A program made the translations under genes and the position numbers. The notes under the pieces were generated by a model. That model worked only from the letters and a program-made list of their open reading frames with translations. It was not told the DNA's origin and did no database searches. From NCBI RefSeq assembly GCF_014075995.1, contig NZ_CP055153.1, positions 1 to 64,000 on the forward strand: DNA of 64,000 nt, read 5' to 3'. Below, in pieces: positions 1-8,404 of the stretch (position 1 is its first letter; the number at the start of each line of letters is the position of its first letter). This DNA is from Adhaeribacter radiodurans (GTDB lineage Bacteria; Bacteroidota; Bacteroidia; Cytophagales; Hymenobacteraceae).

Positions 1-2
1 GT

Positions 3-566
3 GATGTTGCCGCTGTAGCGGAAGCACTAAAACTGAAACGGGTGGTGTTAATTGGACACTCAATGGGAGGACCGGTTATTGCCGAGGCAGCCAATCAAAT
101 GCCGGGCAAGGTAATTGGGTTAATAGGCGTAGATACCTTTAAGGACCTGGATTCGCACCCTAGCACCACAGAAATTGATAAAATTTTGCAGCCCATAAAA
201 GCAAATTTTAAAGACTCGCTCTACCATATTATCCGACACAGTATGTTTCTCCCTACTGCCGATTCGCAATTGGCTGACCAAACCGCTACGCACATGTCTT
301 CTGCCCCACCAGAAATGGGGCTAAATGCGATACGCCATATGTTTGAATGGAACGGGGAAAAAACGATGGGCGCGCTTGCTATTCCTAAGTGGATGATTAA
401 TGCCGACTATCAACCAACAAATAAAGAAGTTGCTGCCAAATACGGGTTTAAAGTAGAGTTAATGTCCGGCGTAGGACATTTTCCCATGTTAGAAGATGCT
501 CCGACCTTCAATAAACTTCTTACCAAGGCGGTTACCCAAATCCAAAGCAGTGTTGCTTCCAAGTAA
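3..566 (+). CDS. alpha/beta hydrolase, 5' end outside the window
   Basis: The reading frame is open from base 3, so the gene begins upstream of the window and about 188 C-terminal codons are visible. The nucleophile elbow GHSMGG lies near the visible start, and GVGHFPMLEDAP near the C-terminus carries the catalytic His, as in alpha/beta-hydrolase-fold esterases and acyltransferases. NADYQPTN is the likely position of the acid residue. The substrate cannot be deduced. The gene ends at a TAA and the next gene is convergent, about 460 bp away. The N-terminal strand and any signal peptide are not visible. Confidence 0.85.
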   Translation, partial: DVAAVAEALKLKRVVLIGHSMGGPVIAEAANQMPGKVIGLIGVDTFKDLDSHPSTTEIDKILQPIKANFKDSLYHIIRHSMFLPTADSQLADQTATHMSSAPPEMGLNAIRHMFEWNGEKTMGALAIPKWMINADYQPTNKEVAAKYGFKVELMSGVGHFPMLEDAPTFNKLLTKAVTQIQSSVASK

Positions 567-1026
567 AGTATTTATGAAAGAATAGCTGTCTATTATCTTC
601 TTTTGCACTTAATACAGCTTTAACGTCATGTATTAAAATACAGAAATTTAACCGCTTTTCTACTAAAGCCAAAGTTGGAGTGACATTAGCAATTAGGCGT
701 CGAAAGTCGCCGTATTCCTGACATACTTTATTTTTGAAAATTCTTATTTAAATTAAATCCCTATCGGTTTAAAAAAGTGACATTCAAGAAAAAGCCAGTC
801 AAGATAAAAGAAAAGTTACCGCCGATAACAACACGGTTCTTACTACGTGAGAGAAAGAAGCATTTTAATCAATAAAGAAACTTTACTAGTTACCGGTTGG
901 ATGCAGACATTTTAAGTTCTATTAGGGTTCAAAAGATATTATTGTTAAAACTATTTATTGTATCGATTCAACCAGTAATATAATTATGTCTTTTAGTTTT
1001 GTATCTGAGTGTAATCTTTCTTTCCC
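567..1026. other. intergenic region, nothing recognised
   Basis: About 460 bp lie between two convergent genes. I find no open frame with recognisable protein content, no long hairpin and no copy of the repeat families seen elsewhere in the window. The sequence is AT-rich and looks like ordinary spacer or unrecognisable remnant. Confidence 0.5.
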
Positions 1027-1317
1027 TTACACATCTGCTACCCGGAAAGGTTTGATTTCTACTTTGTCCCAGACTTTGCCGGTTATGTAGGGTTCGGTTT
1101 TAAGATAGTCATTTAATTCTTCCTCAGAGGCAAAAGCTACAATCATAGAAGAACCCATCATTTGCCCGGCCGGGTTGAGTATGGCTCCGCCAATAATAAA
1201 ATTACTCGTTTGTTTCAGTTTGCGCACTCCATCCAGGTGCGCCGGGCGGATAGCCATTCTACGGTTTAAAGCTTCGGAGTCGGTAAAATCGTAGGCGGTA
1301 ATTAAGTATTGCTGCAT
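1027..1317 (-). CDS. YciI family protein (YCII-related domain)
   Basis: A 96-residue protein that is essentially one YCII domain of the ferredoxin-like alpha/beta fold. Typical features are the N-terminal strand QQYLITAYD, the R(M)AIRPAHLDGVRKL helix with its conserved His, and IVAFASEEELNDYLKTEPY followed by KVEIKPFRV. Family members are small dimeric proteins with a His/Asp pair that suggests enzymatic chemistry, but the substrate is unknown. It stands alone, convergent with the hydrolase. The length is normal for the family. Confidence 0.85.
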   Translation of the reverse strand: MQQYLITAYDFTDSEALNRRMAIRPAHLDGVRKLKQTSNFIIGGAILNPAGQMMGSSMIVAFASEEELNDYLKTEPYITGKVWDKVEIKPFRVADV

Positions 1318-1611
1318 GTTATATGTGAGTAGGTTAAGGTATATAAATTTAAAAGAAAATAGAATAGATTCGGGAAGTTAGCCGCACCAGAACTCTATCC
1401 ATCGAAAGCAAGAGCTAAATTAGCATAAACCCGGAAATAGTACCCGGTTTCAGGTTAGGAATAAGGGAATGAAATTAGAAAGTTCACAATCTTTACATAA
1501 GAATTCCTGTACTCTTTTGTCATAAAGGCGAAAATAGATTTTTCAGCAAGATGGATTCTGAACAATAACTCTAGATTGTAGCCAATCAGGAAAGCAGGGG
1601 AGTAAGGCACA

Positions 1612-2484
1612 TTACACTTGTCCGTTATTTTTCCGGTAACGCGCCGGGGGCAAACCGAAACGGCGTTTAAAAAGCCGCGAGAAATAGTAAATATCAGCAA
1701 CGCCAACCTGTTCAGCAATTTCCTGCAACGACAACGACGAGGAGGTAATTAGCAGTTGGGCGCGTTCCAGCCGCTTATTAGTGATGTAATGAATGGGCCG
1801 GATGCCAAGCTGGTTTTGAAATTGGCGCGAAAAATAGTCCACGTTCAGGCGCTGAAGAGCCGCCAGTTGTTCAACCGTAATTTTTTCGTGCAAGTGGGCG
1901 TGTATGTAATTTAAAACCGGACGTAACTGAATGTGAGCCTGAGCCTGTTTACTGGTGGTTTCGCTGGTATTTTGCAGAAAGCGGGAAAGCAGTTGCAGCA
2001 AAATGCCTTGGGTTTCCATCTGTTGCGAAGCAGATTGATCCTGCGGTGTACGATTAAAGCTGAGCAGGTTTGATTGGTTGTCGTATACTTTCGGGTCAAT
2101 ATTCTGGAGGCTTCGCCCCGGGTTTAGTTCCAATAACCGCTTAAACAACTTTTTATCAAAACTCAGGACTGGTACCTCGTAGCAAAAAGGTAGCAAATCA
2201 AAAACCGAAGGGCCACTTTCTGTTTCTTCCAGAAAAGAAATGTAATACTGCGTCATGGTGGTATTGCAATAGTAACGGCTCAGGGTAAAGCTCGGAATCA
2301 GATAAAGATACCCCGGCTGGAGATGGAACTTCTGCTGGTGGTGCCATACCCAGGCTTCGCCCTTGGTTACCAGATAAAGCCGGCTGAAAGGACTTATTAC
2401 TCCCTCAAACTGCCACTCCGAGCCTAAGGTAATGTGCCCTAAGTGTAAAAGATTCAGCTTTAGTTTTAAAAAAGAGTCCAGCAT
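1612..2484 (-). CDS. AraC family transcriptional regulator
   Basis: A 290-residue regulator. The N-terminal ~150 residues form a cupin-like ligand domain (VTKGEAWVWHHQQKFHLQPG resembles a cupin strand pair). The C-terminal ~100 residues hold the two helix-turn-helix units of AraC proteins: LAALQRLNVDYFSRQFQ for the first, and LSLQEIAEQVGVADIYYF followed by SRLFKRRFGLPPARYR for the second. The effector is unknown. It is divergent from the PSD1/DUF1501 pair across 440 bp, so that pair is a possible target (inference). Length and domain order are normal. Confidence 0.92.
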   Translation of the reverse strand: MLDSFLKLKLNLLHLGHITLGSEWQFEGVISPFSRLYLVTKGEAWVWHHQQKFHLQPGYLYLIPSFTLSRYYCNTTMTQYYISFLEETESGPSVFDLLPFCYEVPVLSFDKKLFKRLLELNPGRSLQNIDPKVYDNQSNLLSFNRTPQDQSASQQMETQGILLQLLSRFLQNTSETTSKQAQAHIQLRPVLNYIHAHLHEKITVEQLAALQRLNVDYFSRQFQNQLGIRPIHYITNKRLERAQLLITSSSLSLQEIAEQVGVADIYYFSRLFKRRFGLPPARYRKNNGQV

Positions 2485-2922
2485 AACTATCCGGTTTAGG
2501 TAAGCAGAAAACTCTTACTTTAAAGTAGTTGATTTTGAATAAGTAAGGTATTAGCGTTAAAATGAAGGTAGTTATCACCTCACCACCGACTAAAAGTCGG
2601 ATTTATACAAAAATAGAACAGTTTTATCTATTTCAAAGGCAGAGCAAGAGTATTAAATTGAGTACAATTTTTTTCGGAAGTTTGATTGTATTTTACTTCC
2701 TGATTATTGCTTTTAAAAGAGTATTAATTGCCTGTTCGGAATATCCTTTAAGCAGATGTTTTTGGTTAGTAAGGAAAGGTATTTTAGGCAGATCCGGGCA
2801 CCTGTTGATAGAGTAGCGGATAGAAGAAGAAATTAACTTTAATCTGAAAATGGAAATCCGGGTCCAGTCAATAACTATCCGGCCGGATGCGAACAAAGCA
2901 AGAGTAAACTTTATCGTTTAAT
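2485..2922. other. divergent intergenic region, no gene supported
   Basis: About 440 bp separate the AraC regulator from the PSD1 gene. Short open frames exist on both strands but their translations have no family signal, have skewed composition and overlap each other, so I do not call them. The region probably carries the promoters of both flanking genes; no unambiguous TAnnTTTG element was found. Confidence 0.45.
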
Positions 2923-5900
2923 ATGGTACGTTACTGGTATTTATTTCTGGTTAGTGTATGTGGGCTGTTTTTGCTTGGGCAATGCCAATCGTATGAAAGT
3001 ATAACGCTTCCCGCCGAGGTGGCAATTGCCTACGATAAACTGCCCGACCAACTGGATTATAACCAGCACGTAAAACCCATCCTCTCCGATAAATGTTTTG
3101 CCTGCCACGGTCCCGACAAAGCCAAACAAAAAGCCGGTCTCCGGCTCGATTTGGTGCAGGCAGCTTACGGGCCTCTGCCCGAAAATCCCGGTAAAGTTGC
3201 TATAAAACCCAAAAGCTGGCAAAAAAGTGAAGTAGTTTTACGCATTCTGTCGGATGATCCGGAGTACCAGATGCCGGCTCCCGAATCTCACCTGACGCTG
3301 GCCGCGCAAGAAAAAGCCGTGTTGTTAAAGTGGATTAAAGAAGGAGCCGTGTATAAGCCACATTGGGCATTTGTAAAGCCAGAAAAGAAACCCACCCCAC
3401 AATTAAAGCAATTACAGAAATTTTCGTCCGGCAACCCCATTGATAATTTTATCTTAAGCCGGTTAGAGCAGGAAAAATTAAAACCAGCTCCCGAAGCCTC
3501 TAAAGAATTATTGCTCCGCCGGTTGTCGCTTGATTTAACGGGGTTGCCCCCAACGCTGGAGGAATTGGACGCGTTTATTGCCGATAAGAGCGCCCATGCT
3601 TACGAAAAGCAAGTAGACCGATTACTGGCCTCGCCGCACTACGGCGAAAAAATGGCTACCGACTGGCTCGATGTAGCCCGCTTTGCTGATTCGCACGGCT
3701 ATACCGTTGATCGGTTGCGGGATATGTCGCCGTACCGCGATTGGGTAATCCGGGCGTTTAACCAGAACATGCCCTATAGTACTTTTATTCATAAGCAATT
3801 GGCCGGCGACTTAATGAAAGGCCCCAAAAACAGCCCACCCACCCGCGATATGCTCATTGCCACTGCCTTTAACCGGCTGCATCCCCAAAACATGGAAGGC
3901 GGAATAGTAGAGGAAGAATTCCAGACCGAGTACGTAATCGACCGGACTAATACCTTAGGGGATGCCATTATGGCGGTTTCGCTGGGTTGTGCCCGTTGCC
4001 ACGACCATAAGTACGATCCTATTTCCCAGAAAAATTACTATGAAGTGTACGGCTTTTTTAACAACGTTCGGGAAGCCGGCCAAATTTCCTGGAACGACGA
4101 TTTACCCACGCCCACGCTCATGCTTCCTACCGAAAAACAAGAGGAACTGATGCGGTATATGAAAGGGTTAATTGCGGAACAAGAAGCCCAGGTAGTTAAA
4201 GCCGAAGAAGTAGCCAAAACAGCCGCTAACCAATGGCTGGCATCGGGCGCTTACAAAAAACTGGTAACGCAAGTAATGCCGCAAGCTGGCTTGCAGGGCT
4301 TTTATACTTTTGAACAGAATTTAGTAAATAGCCACAATCCGAAGCAGGTAGGCGAAATGAAGCGCGATGCGGGCGTACCCGATAAACCGGTTTTTGCAAA
4401 AGAAGTCCGTGGACAAGTGCTGCTGCTCAATGGTGATGCTTACGCCGATTTAAATCCCGTTGGGGTATTTCGTCGGTCTGATCCGTTTACGGTAGGTATC
4501 TGGGCCTGGATTCCGAAAAATTTAAAAGAAGGAGTTATTTTCCATAAAAGCAATGCCGAACGGTTATACAATTTTAAGGGATATCACCTGATGCTGAAAA
4601 ACAACCGGCTGGAAATTAATATGGCGCACACGGCCCCGTCTAATGCCATAACCCGGCAGAGTTTACAACCGGTACCCCGCGAAAAATGGGTGCAGGTTAC
4701 TCTAACTTATGATGGTTCTTCCAATGCCAATGGCTTTAAGCTTTACCTCGACGGCAATGAACTGCCCGTGGAAACCATTATCGACCAACTGTACAAGGAT
4801 ATTATTTTCTACGAGAAAAACGAACCCGCGCTGCAAATTGGTGGCTGGTGGCGGGGATTGGGCTTTAAAGGTGGCAAAGTAGATGATGTGGTGGTGTATA
4901 ACCGGACTTTAACGCCATTTGAAATAAAAGTACTGGCTAAACAGGCAACTTGGGCAACGCTGGCTGGTAAAGCTCCCGACGAACTTACCCCCACCGACAA
5001 AGAAATTTTACAAGCGTATTACCTGGCTGCGGAAAATACGAGTGTAAAAGCTAACCGGTTAGTTTTACAGCAACAGCGCAAGGTATTCAGCGATTCTACC
5101 CGACGAGTAGCCGAAATTATGGTGATGCAGGAAATGCCGAAACCTAAAAAAACGTACCTCTTACAACGCGGGCAATACGATAATCCCGGTCTGCAAGTGT
5201 TCCCTAATGTGCCCAATGCTATTTTGCCGTTTGGAATTAATCGGCCCAAGAACCGGCTGGGTCTGGCCCAATGGCTCACGGATAAAAATCACCCACTAAC
5301 GGCCCGGGTTGCTGTGAACCGCTACTGGCAGAATTTATTTGGGGTGGGGTTGGTAAAAACCGCTGAAGATTTTGGCAACCAAGGCGAAATGCCCAGCTAC
5401 CCGGAACTGCTCGACTGGTTGGCCGTTACGTTTCAGCAGGATTATAACTGGGATGTGAAGCGCCTGGTTAAATTAATGGTGCTATCGGCCACTTACCGAC
5501 AAGATTCACATACCCGTCCGGAATTGCGGGAACTCGATCCGGAGAACCGCTTGCTAGCTCGTGGCCCGGCTACTCGCCTTTCCGCCGAAATGTTGCGCGA
5601 TAATGCTTTAGTAGCTAGTGGTTTATTAAATGACAAAATTGGCGGCAAAAGCATAAAACCCTACCAACCCGAAGGATTATGGGAAATTAATAGCATGAAA
5701 TACGAGCCCGATTCCACGGCTGAGGCGTATCGCCGAAGCCTTTACATAGTAGTAAAACGATCAGTGCCGAATCCCACGCTTGGCACCTTCGATGCCCCTA
5801 CTCGGAGTAGTTGCATTGTACGGCGGCAGCGTACCAATACCCCTTTGCAGGCTCTGGTTACTCTTAACGATCCTACTTTTCTGGAAGCGGCGAAAGTTTT

Positions 5901-6180
5901 AGGCGAGCGCATGACCAAAGAAGCCAATACCCGACAGGCCATTATTCAAACATACCGCCAACTTACAGGCCGAACGCCGCAGGAACCGGAAGTAGCCTTG
6001 TTGCTGCGCCTGCAGGAAAATCAATATATAAAATTTAAAAATAAGCCTAACAAAACCAGTGGCTGGCTGCAAGCAGGCATGTACCCAACCAGTAAAAAGC
6101 TGGAACCAGCCTTGATTGCTGCTAATGCCGTAGTAGCCAGTACTATTTTAAATTCCGATGCTACTATAACCAAACGTTAA
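2923..6180 (+). CDS. PSD1/DUF1549/DUF1553 cytochrome-type protein
   Basis: A 1085-residue secreted or lipid-anchored protein: hydrophobic N-terminus with Cys21 (LLGQC, an imperfect lipobox). It has the planctomycete-type haem c motif CFACH at residues 58-62, then a PSCyt2/DUF1549 domain (about 165-410), a LamG/concanavalin-like domain (about 480-670, strands such as DPFTVGIWAWIP), and a PSD1/DUF1553 domain (about 760-1040, ending in TNTPLQALVTLNDPTFLEAA). These proteins occur beside DUF1501 proteins in Planctomycetes and Bacteroidota and are thought to act on sulfated or complex carbohydrates. The function is not biochemically settled. The next gene starts 5 bp after its stop, so the two are an operon. 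Confidence 0.9.
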   Translation: MVRYWYLFLVSVCGLFLLGQCQSYESITLPAEVAIAYDKLPDQLDYNQHVKPILSDKCFACHGPDKAKQKAGLRLDLVQAAYGPLPENPGKVAIKPKSWQKSEVVLRILSDDPEYQMPAPESHLTLAAQEKAVLLKWIKEGAVYKPHWAFVKPEKKPTPQLKQLQKFSSGNPIDNFILSRLEQEKLKPAPEASKELLLRRLSLDLTGLPPTLEELDAFIADKSAHAYEKQVDRLLASPHYGEKMATDWLDVARFADSHGYTVDRLRDMSPYRDWVIRAFNQNMPYSTFIHKQLAGDLMKGPKNSPPTRDMLIATAFNRLHPQNMEGGIVEEEFQTEYVIDRTNTLGDAIMAVSLGCARCHDHKYDPISQKNYYEVYGFFNNVREAGQISWNDDLPTPTLMLPTEKQEELMRYMKGLIAEQEAQVVKAEEVAKTAANQWLASGAYKKLVTQVMPQAGLQGFYTFEQNLVNSHNPKQVGEMKRDAGVPDKPVFAKEVRGQVLLLNGDAYADLNPVGVFRRSDPFTVGIWAWIPKNLKEGVIFHKSNAERLYNFKGYHLMLKNNRLEINMAHTAPSNAITRQSLQPVPREKWVQVTLTYDGSSNANGFKLYLDGNELPVETIIDQLYKDIIFYEKNEPALQIGGWWRGLGFKGGKVDDVVVYNRTLTPFEIKVLAKQATWATLAGKAPDELTPTDKEILQAYYLAAENTSVKANRLVLQQQRKVFSDSTRRVAEIMVMQEMPKPKKTYLLQRGQYDNPGLQVFPNVPNAILPFGINRPKNRLGLAQWLTDKNHPLTARVAVNRYWQNLFGVGLVKTAEDFGNQGEMPSYPELLDWLAVTFQQDYNWDVKRLVKLMVLSATYRQDSHTRPELRELDPENRLLARGPATRLSAEMLRDNALVASGLLNDKIGGKSIKPYQPEGLWEINSMKYEPDSTAEAYRRSLYIVVKRSVPNPTLGTFDAPTRSSCIVRRQRTNTPLQALVTLNDPTFLEAAKVLGERMTKEANTRQAIIQTYRQLTGRTPQEPEVALLLRLQENQYIKFKNKPNKTSGWLQAGMYPTSKKLEPALIAANAVVASTILNSDATITKR

Positions 6181-6185
6181 GCTCC

Positions 6186-7679
6186 ATGAAACCGCACCAC
6201 CACCACCACGACGAACCATTCCGTTTGCAAACGCCAGAATTTACTGATTTAAACCGCAAGCTAGACCGACGTAATTTTTTGCTGCGCACCGCTTCGGGTT
6301 TGGGAGCCGTTGCACTGGGCGGTTTATTGGGTAACTGGACGCTGGGAGCTGCTCCGCGCGAAAAAGAACTGGAAGCCATTCGCCAGAGAGTTGCGCCAAA
6401 GGCTAAAAGAGTAGTTTATTTGTTTATGGCCGGCGGACCTTCGCAACTGGAAACTTTCGATTACAAACCTCAGCTACAGAATATGCTGGGTAAAGGCTTG
6501 CCCGATTCCGTACGAAAAGGGCAGCGACTCACCGGGATGAGTGCCAACCAGGCAATCTTACCCATTGCTCCTTCGTTGTACAAATTCGGGCAGCACGGTA
6601 AAAACCAAACCTGGGTGAGTGAATTATTGCCTTACACGGCCAAGGTTGTAGATGAGTTATGCATTATTAAATCGGCCTTTACCGAGCAGATTAACCACGA
6701 TCCTGCCATTACTTTTTTTCAAACGGGTCACCAATTACCTGGTCGCCCTAGCATTGGATCGTGGGTAAGTTACGGTCTGGGATCAGAAAATCAGAATCTA
6801 CCTGCTTTTATTGTTTTGGTATCGAAGGATGCTGCGAAAGATCAACCACTTTACGCTCGTTTGTGGGGCAATGGCTTCTTGCCATCAGAATACCAGGGAG
6901 TACAGTTCCGTTCGGGTAAAGATCCGGTGTTGTTTTTAAATAACCCCGAAGGTTACGATGGTACCGACCGGCAGGAAATGCTCGATTACCTTACTCAGTT
7001 AAACAAATTGCAAAACGAAAGCTGGGGCGACCCGGAAGTAAATGCCCGGATGGCGCAGTACGAAATGGCTTTCCGGATGCAAACGTCGGTGCCGGAGGTA
7101 ATGGATACTACGCACGAACCAGATGAAGTATTTGAGCTGTATGGACCGGAAAGCCGCGATAAAGGCACGTATGCGGCCAATTGCCTGCTGGCCCGGAAAC
7201 TGCTGGAAAAAGACGTGCGGTTTGTACAATTGTATCACCAGGGCTGGGACCATCACGGCTCCCTCCCGAAAGGCATGGACAAACAATGTAAGCAAATTGA
7301 CCGTGCTACGGCCGGCTTCATTATCGATTTAAAACGTCGGGGATTACTGGATGATACGCTGGTAGTTTGGGGCGGAGAATTTGGTCGCACGGTTTATTCC
7401 CAGGGCAAACTTGCCGCCAACGACTACGGCCGCGACCACCATCCGCGTTGTTTTACCATGTGGATGGCTGGTGCGGGGGTAAAAGCCGGATTTTCCTACG
7501 GCCAAACAGATGATTTTAGCTACAACATTGTAAAAGACCCGGTACACGTGCATGATTTTCAGGCCACGTTACTACACTTAATGGGCGTGGATCATGAGCA
7601 GTTAACCTATAAATACCAGGGCCGCCGCTTCCGGTTAACCGATGTAGAAGGCAAAGTTGTAAAGGCAATTTTAACTTAA
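6186..7679 (+). CDS. DUF1501 domain-containing protein, Tat-exported
   Basis: A 497-residue protein of the DUF1501 family, which shares the alkaline phosphatase/sulfatase superfamily fold. A twin-arginine signal is visible (DRRNFLLRTASGLGAVALGG, about residues 28-47). Fold motifs include FMAGGPSQLETFDYKP, ITFFQTGHQLPGRPSIGSW, QLYHQGWDHHG, VVWGGEFGRT and DYGRDHHPRCFTMWMAGAG, which supply Asp/His metal ligands. It follows the PSD1 gene after 5 bp, the usual two-gene arrangement. A run of His codons (about residues 3-8) sits just before the twin-arginine region and is unusual for a signal peptide. The specific reaction is unknown. Confidence 0.92.
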   Translation: MKPHHHHHDEPFRLQTPEFTDLNRKLDRRNFLLRTASGLGAVALGGLLGNWTLGAAPREKELEAIRQRVAPKAKRVVYLFMAGGPSQLETFDYKPQLQNMLGKGLPDSVRKGQRLTGMSANQAILPIAPSLYKFGQHGKNQTWVSELLPYTAKVVDELCIIKSAFTEQINHDPAITFFQTGHQLPGRPSIGSWVSYGLGSENQNLPAFIVLVSKDAAKDQPLYARLWGNGFLPSEYQGVQFRSGKDPVLFLNNPEGYDGTDRQEMLDYLTQLNKLQNESWGDPEVNARMAQYEMAFRMQTSVPEVMDTTHEPDEVFELYGPESRDKGTYAANCLLARKLLEKDVRFVQLYHQGWDHHGSLPKGMDKQCKQIDRATAGFIIDLKRRGLLDDTLVVWGGEFGRTVYSQGKLAANDYGRDHHPRCFTMWMAGAGVKAGFSYGQTDDFSYNIVKDPVHVHDFQATLLHLMGVDHEQLTYKYQGRRFRLTDVEGKVVKAILT

Positions 7680-7775
7680 GCATCAACTTTCCCGCTCCAT
7701 TCTTAAGGACAATAAGTAATATTTCCTAAGGATAAGATTTGCTATGGGCGGAATAGGAAGGATTAAATTCTGGCA

Positions 7776-7868
7776 GGAGCGAGCTTGTAGCACTACTATG
7801 GCGCAGATTTACTTCCGTGACTTTCCTCATAAAGTAAGCCAGGGAAGTAAATCTGCGCCATAGTGTCT
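7776..7868. repeat. REP-type hairpin pair (family B)
   Basis: Two inverted copies of a REP-like unit: CTATGGCGCAGATTTACTTC followed by CGTG, and 35 bp later GGGAAGTAAATCTGCGCCAT. A short GCGAGCTTGTAGC tag precedes the first. The same unit flanks the RAYT transposase gene at 27.4-28.3 kb. The pair can form a long hairpin between two co-directional genes. Confidence 0.75.
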
Positions 7869-7910
7869 TATTATCCTGAATTTCTTAAATCAGATAGTCA
7901 AGAATAAACG

Positions 7911-8088
7911 ACACCAGTTTGGCTATGGAGGGCCTTCTAAGGTTCCGGTACTTTAGCATTGCGAGGAACGAGCAAAGGAAGCTTAGACCCGCCCGGAAGA
8001 GCCAAACGAGGCCCGCCGGCCAAAAGGCAAACTGGCTACGGGTTCAAATAAGATGGCCCCATTAAAGGGAGGCTTAAAAAGGCTCCAA
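7911..8088 (+). repeat. large dispersed repeat, single arm (family C)
   Basis: One arm of the window's largest repeat. Hallmarks are CACCAGTTTGGCTATGGAGG, then a variable middle, AGAGCCAAACGAGGCCCGCC with GGCC, and a terminal GGCTTAAAAAGGCTCC. The same arm appears as right or left arm near 20.1-20.8, 34.5-35.2 and 60 kb, and singly near 33.1, 37.2 and 52.4 kb. The rest of the 7680-8404 spacer holds nothing else recognised. Confidence 0.75.
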
Positions 8089-8404
8089 ATATATGCCTAT
8101 CATACTTTTGATAAATTTCAATTAAAGTAAATTGCTGAAATTAGTAATTACAAGGTAGCAATCCGGTTAAAGCTGCGCTAAAATTATCCTTTCCGGGAGC
8201 GGCTATTAAAAAATAACCTTGCAACAAATCCACCATATACCTAATTTTAAATTTTTACCAGAGTTATGACTTCTACGTGTTTACCGACAAAGACTGGTAT
8301 TCAAGAAAGTAGAAAGGTTTCTTTATCCGTTTGTAGATTTATCGGATTTAGTAAGAGCTTGTCTGGTAAATCCTGTAAACGACTAATTTCTCCATTACTA
8401 AATT

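Noticed and set aside
1455-1718. 87-codon frame overlapping the AraC gene 3' end
   Set aside because: Its content in the overlap is a shadow of the AraC helix-turn-helix in another frame, and the rest has no recognisable features.
2562-2896. Two overlapping open frames of 84 and 67 codons on opposite strands in the AraC/PSD1 gap
   Set aside because: They overlap each other, have no family signal and biased composition, and lie in a divergent promoter region.
7911-8088. Possible structured RNA (riboswitch-like) before the GH95 gene
   Set aside because: The sequence is an arm of a dispersed repeat found in unrelated places and does not resemble a known riboswitch.
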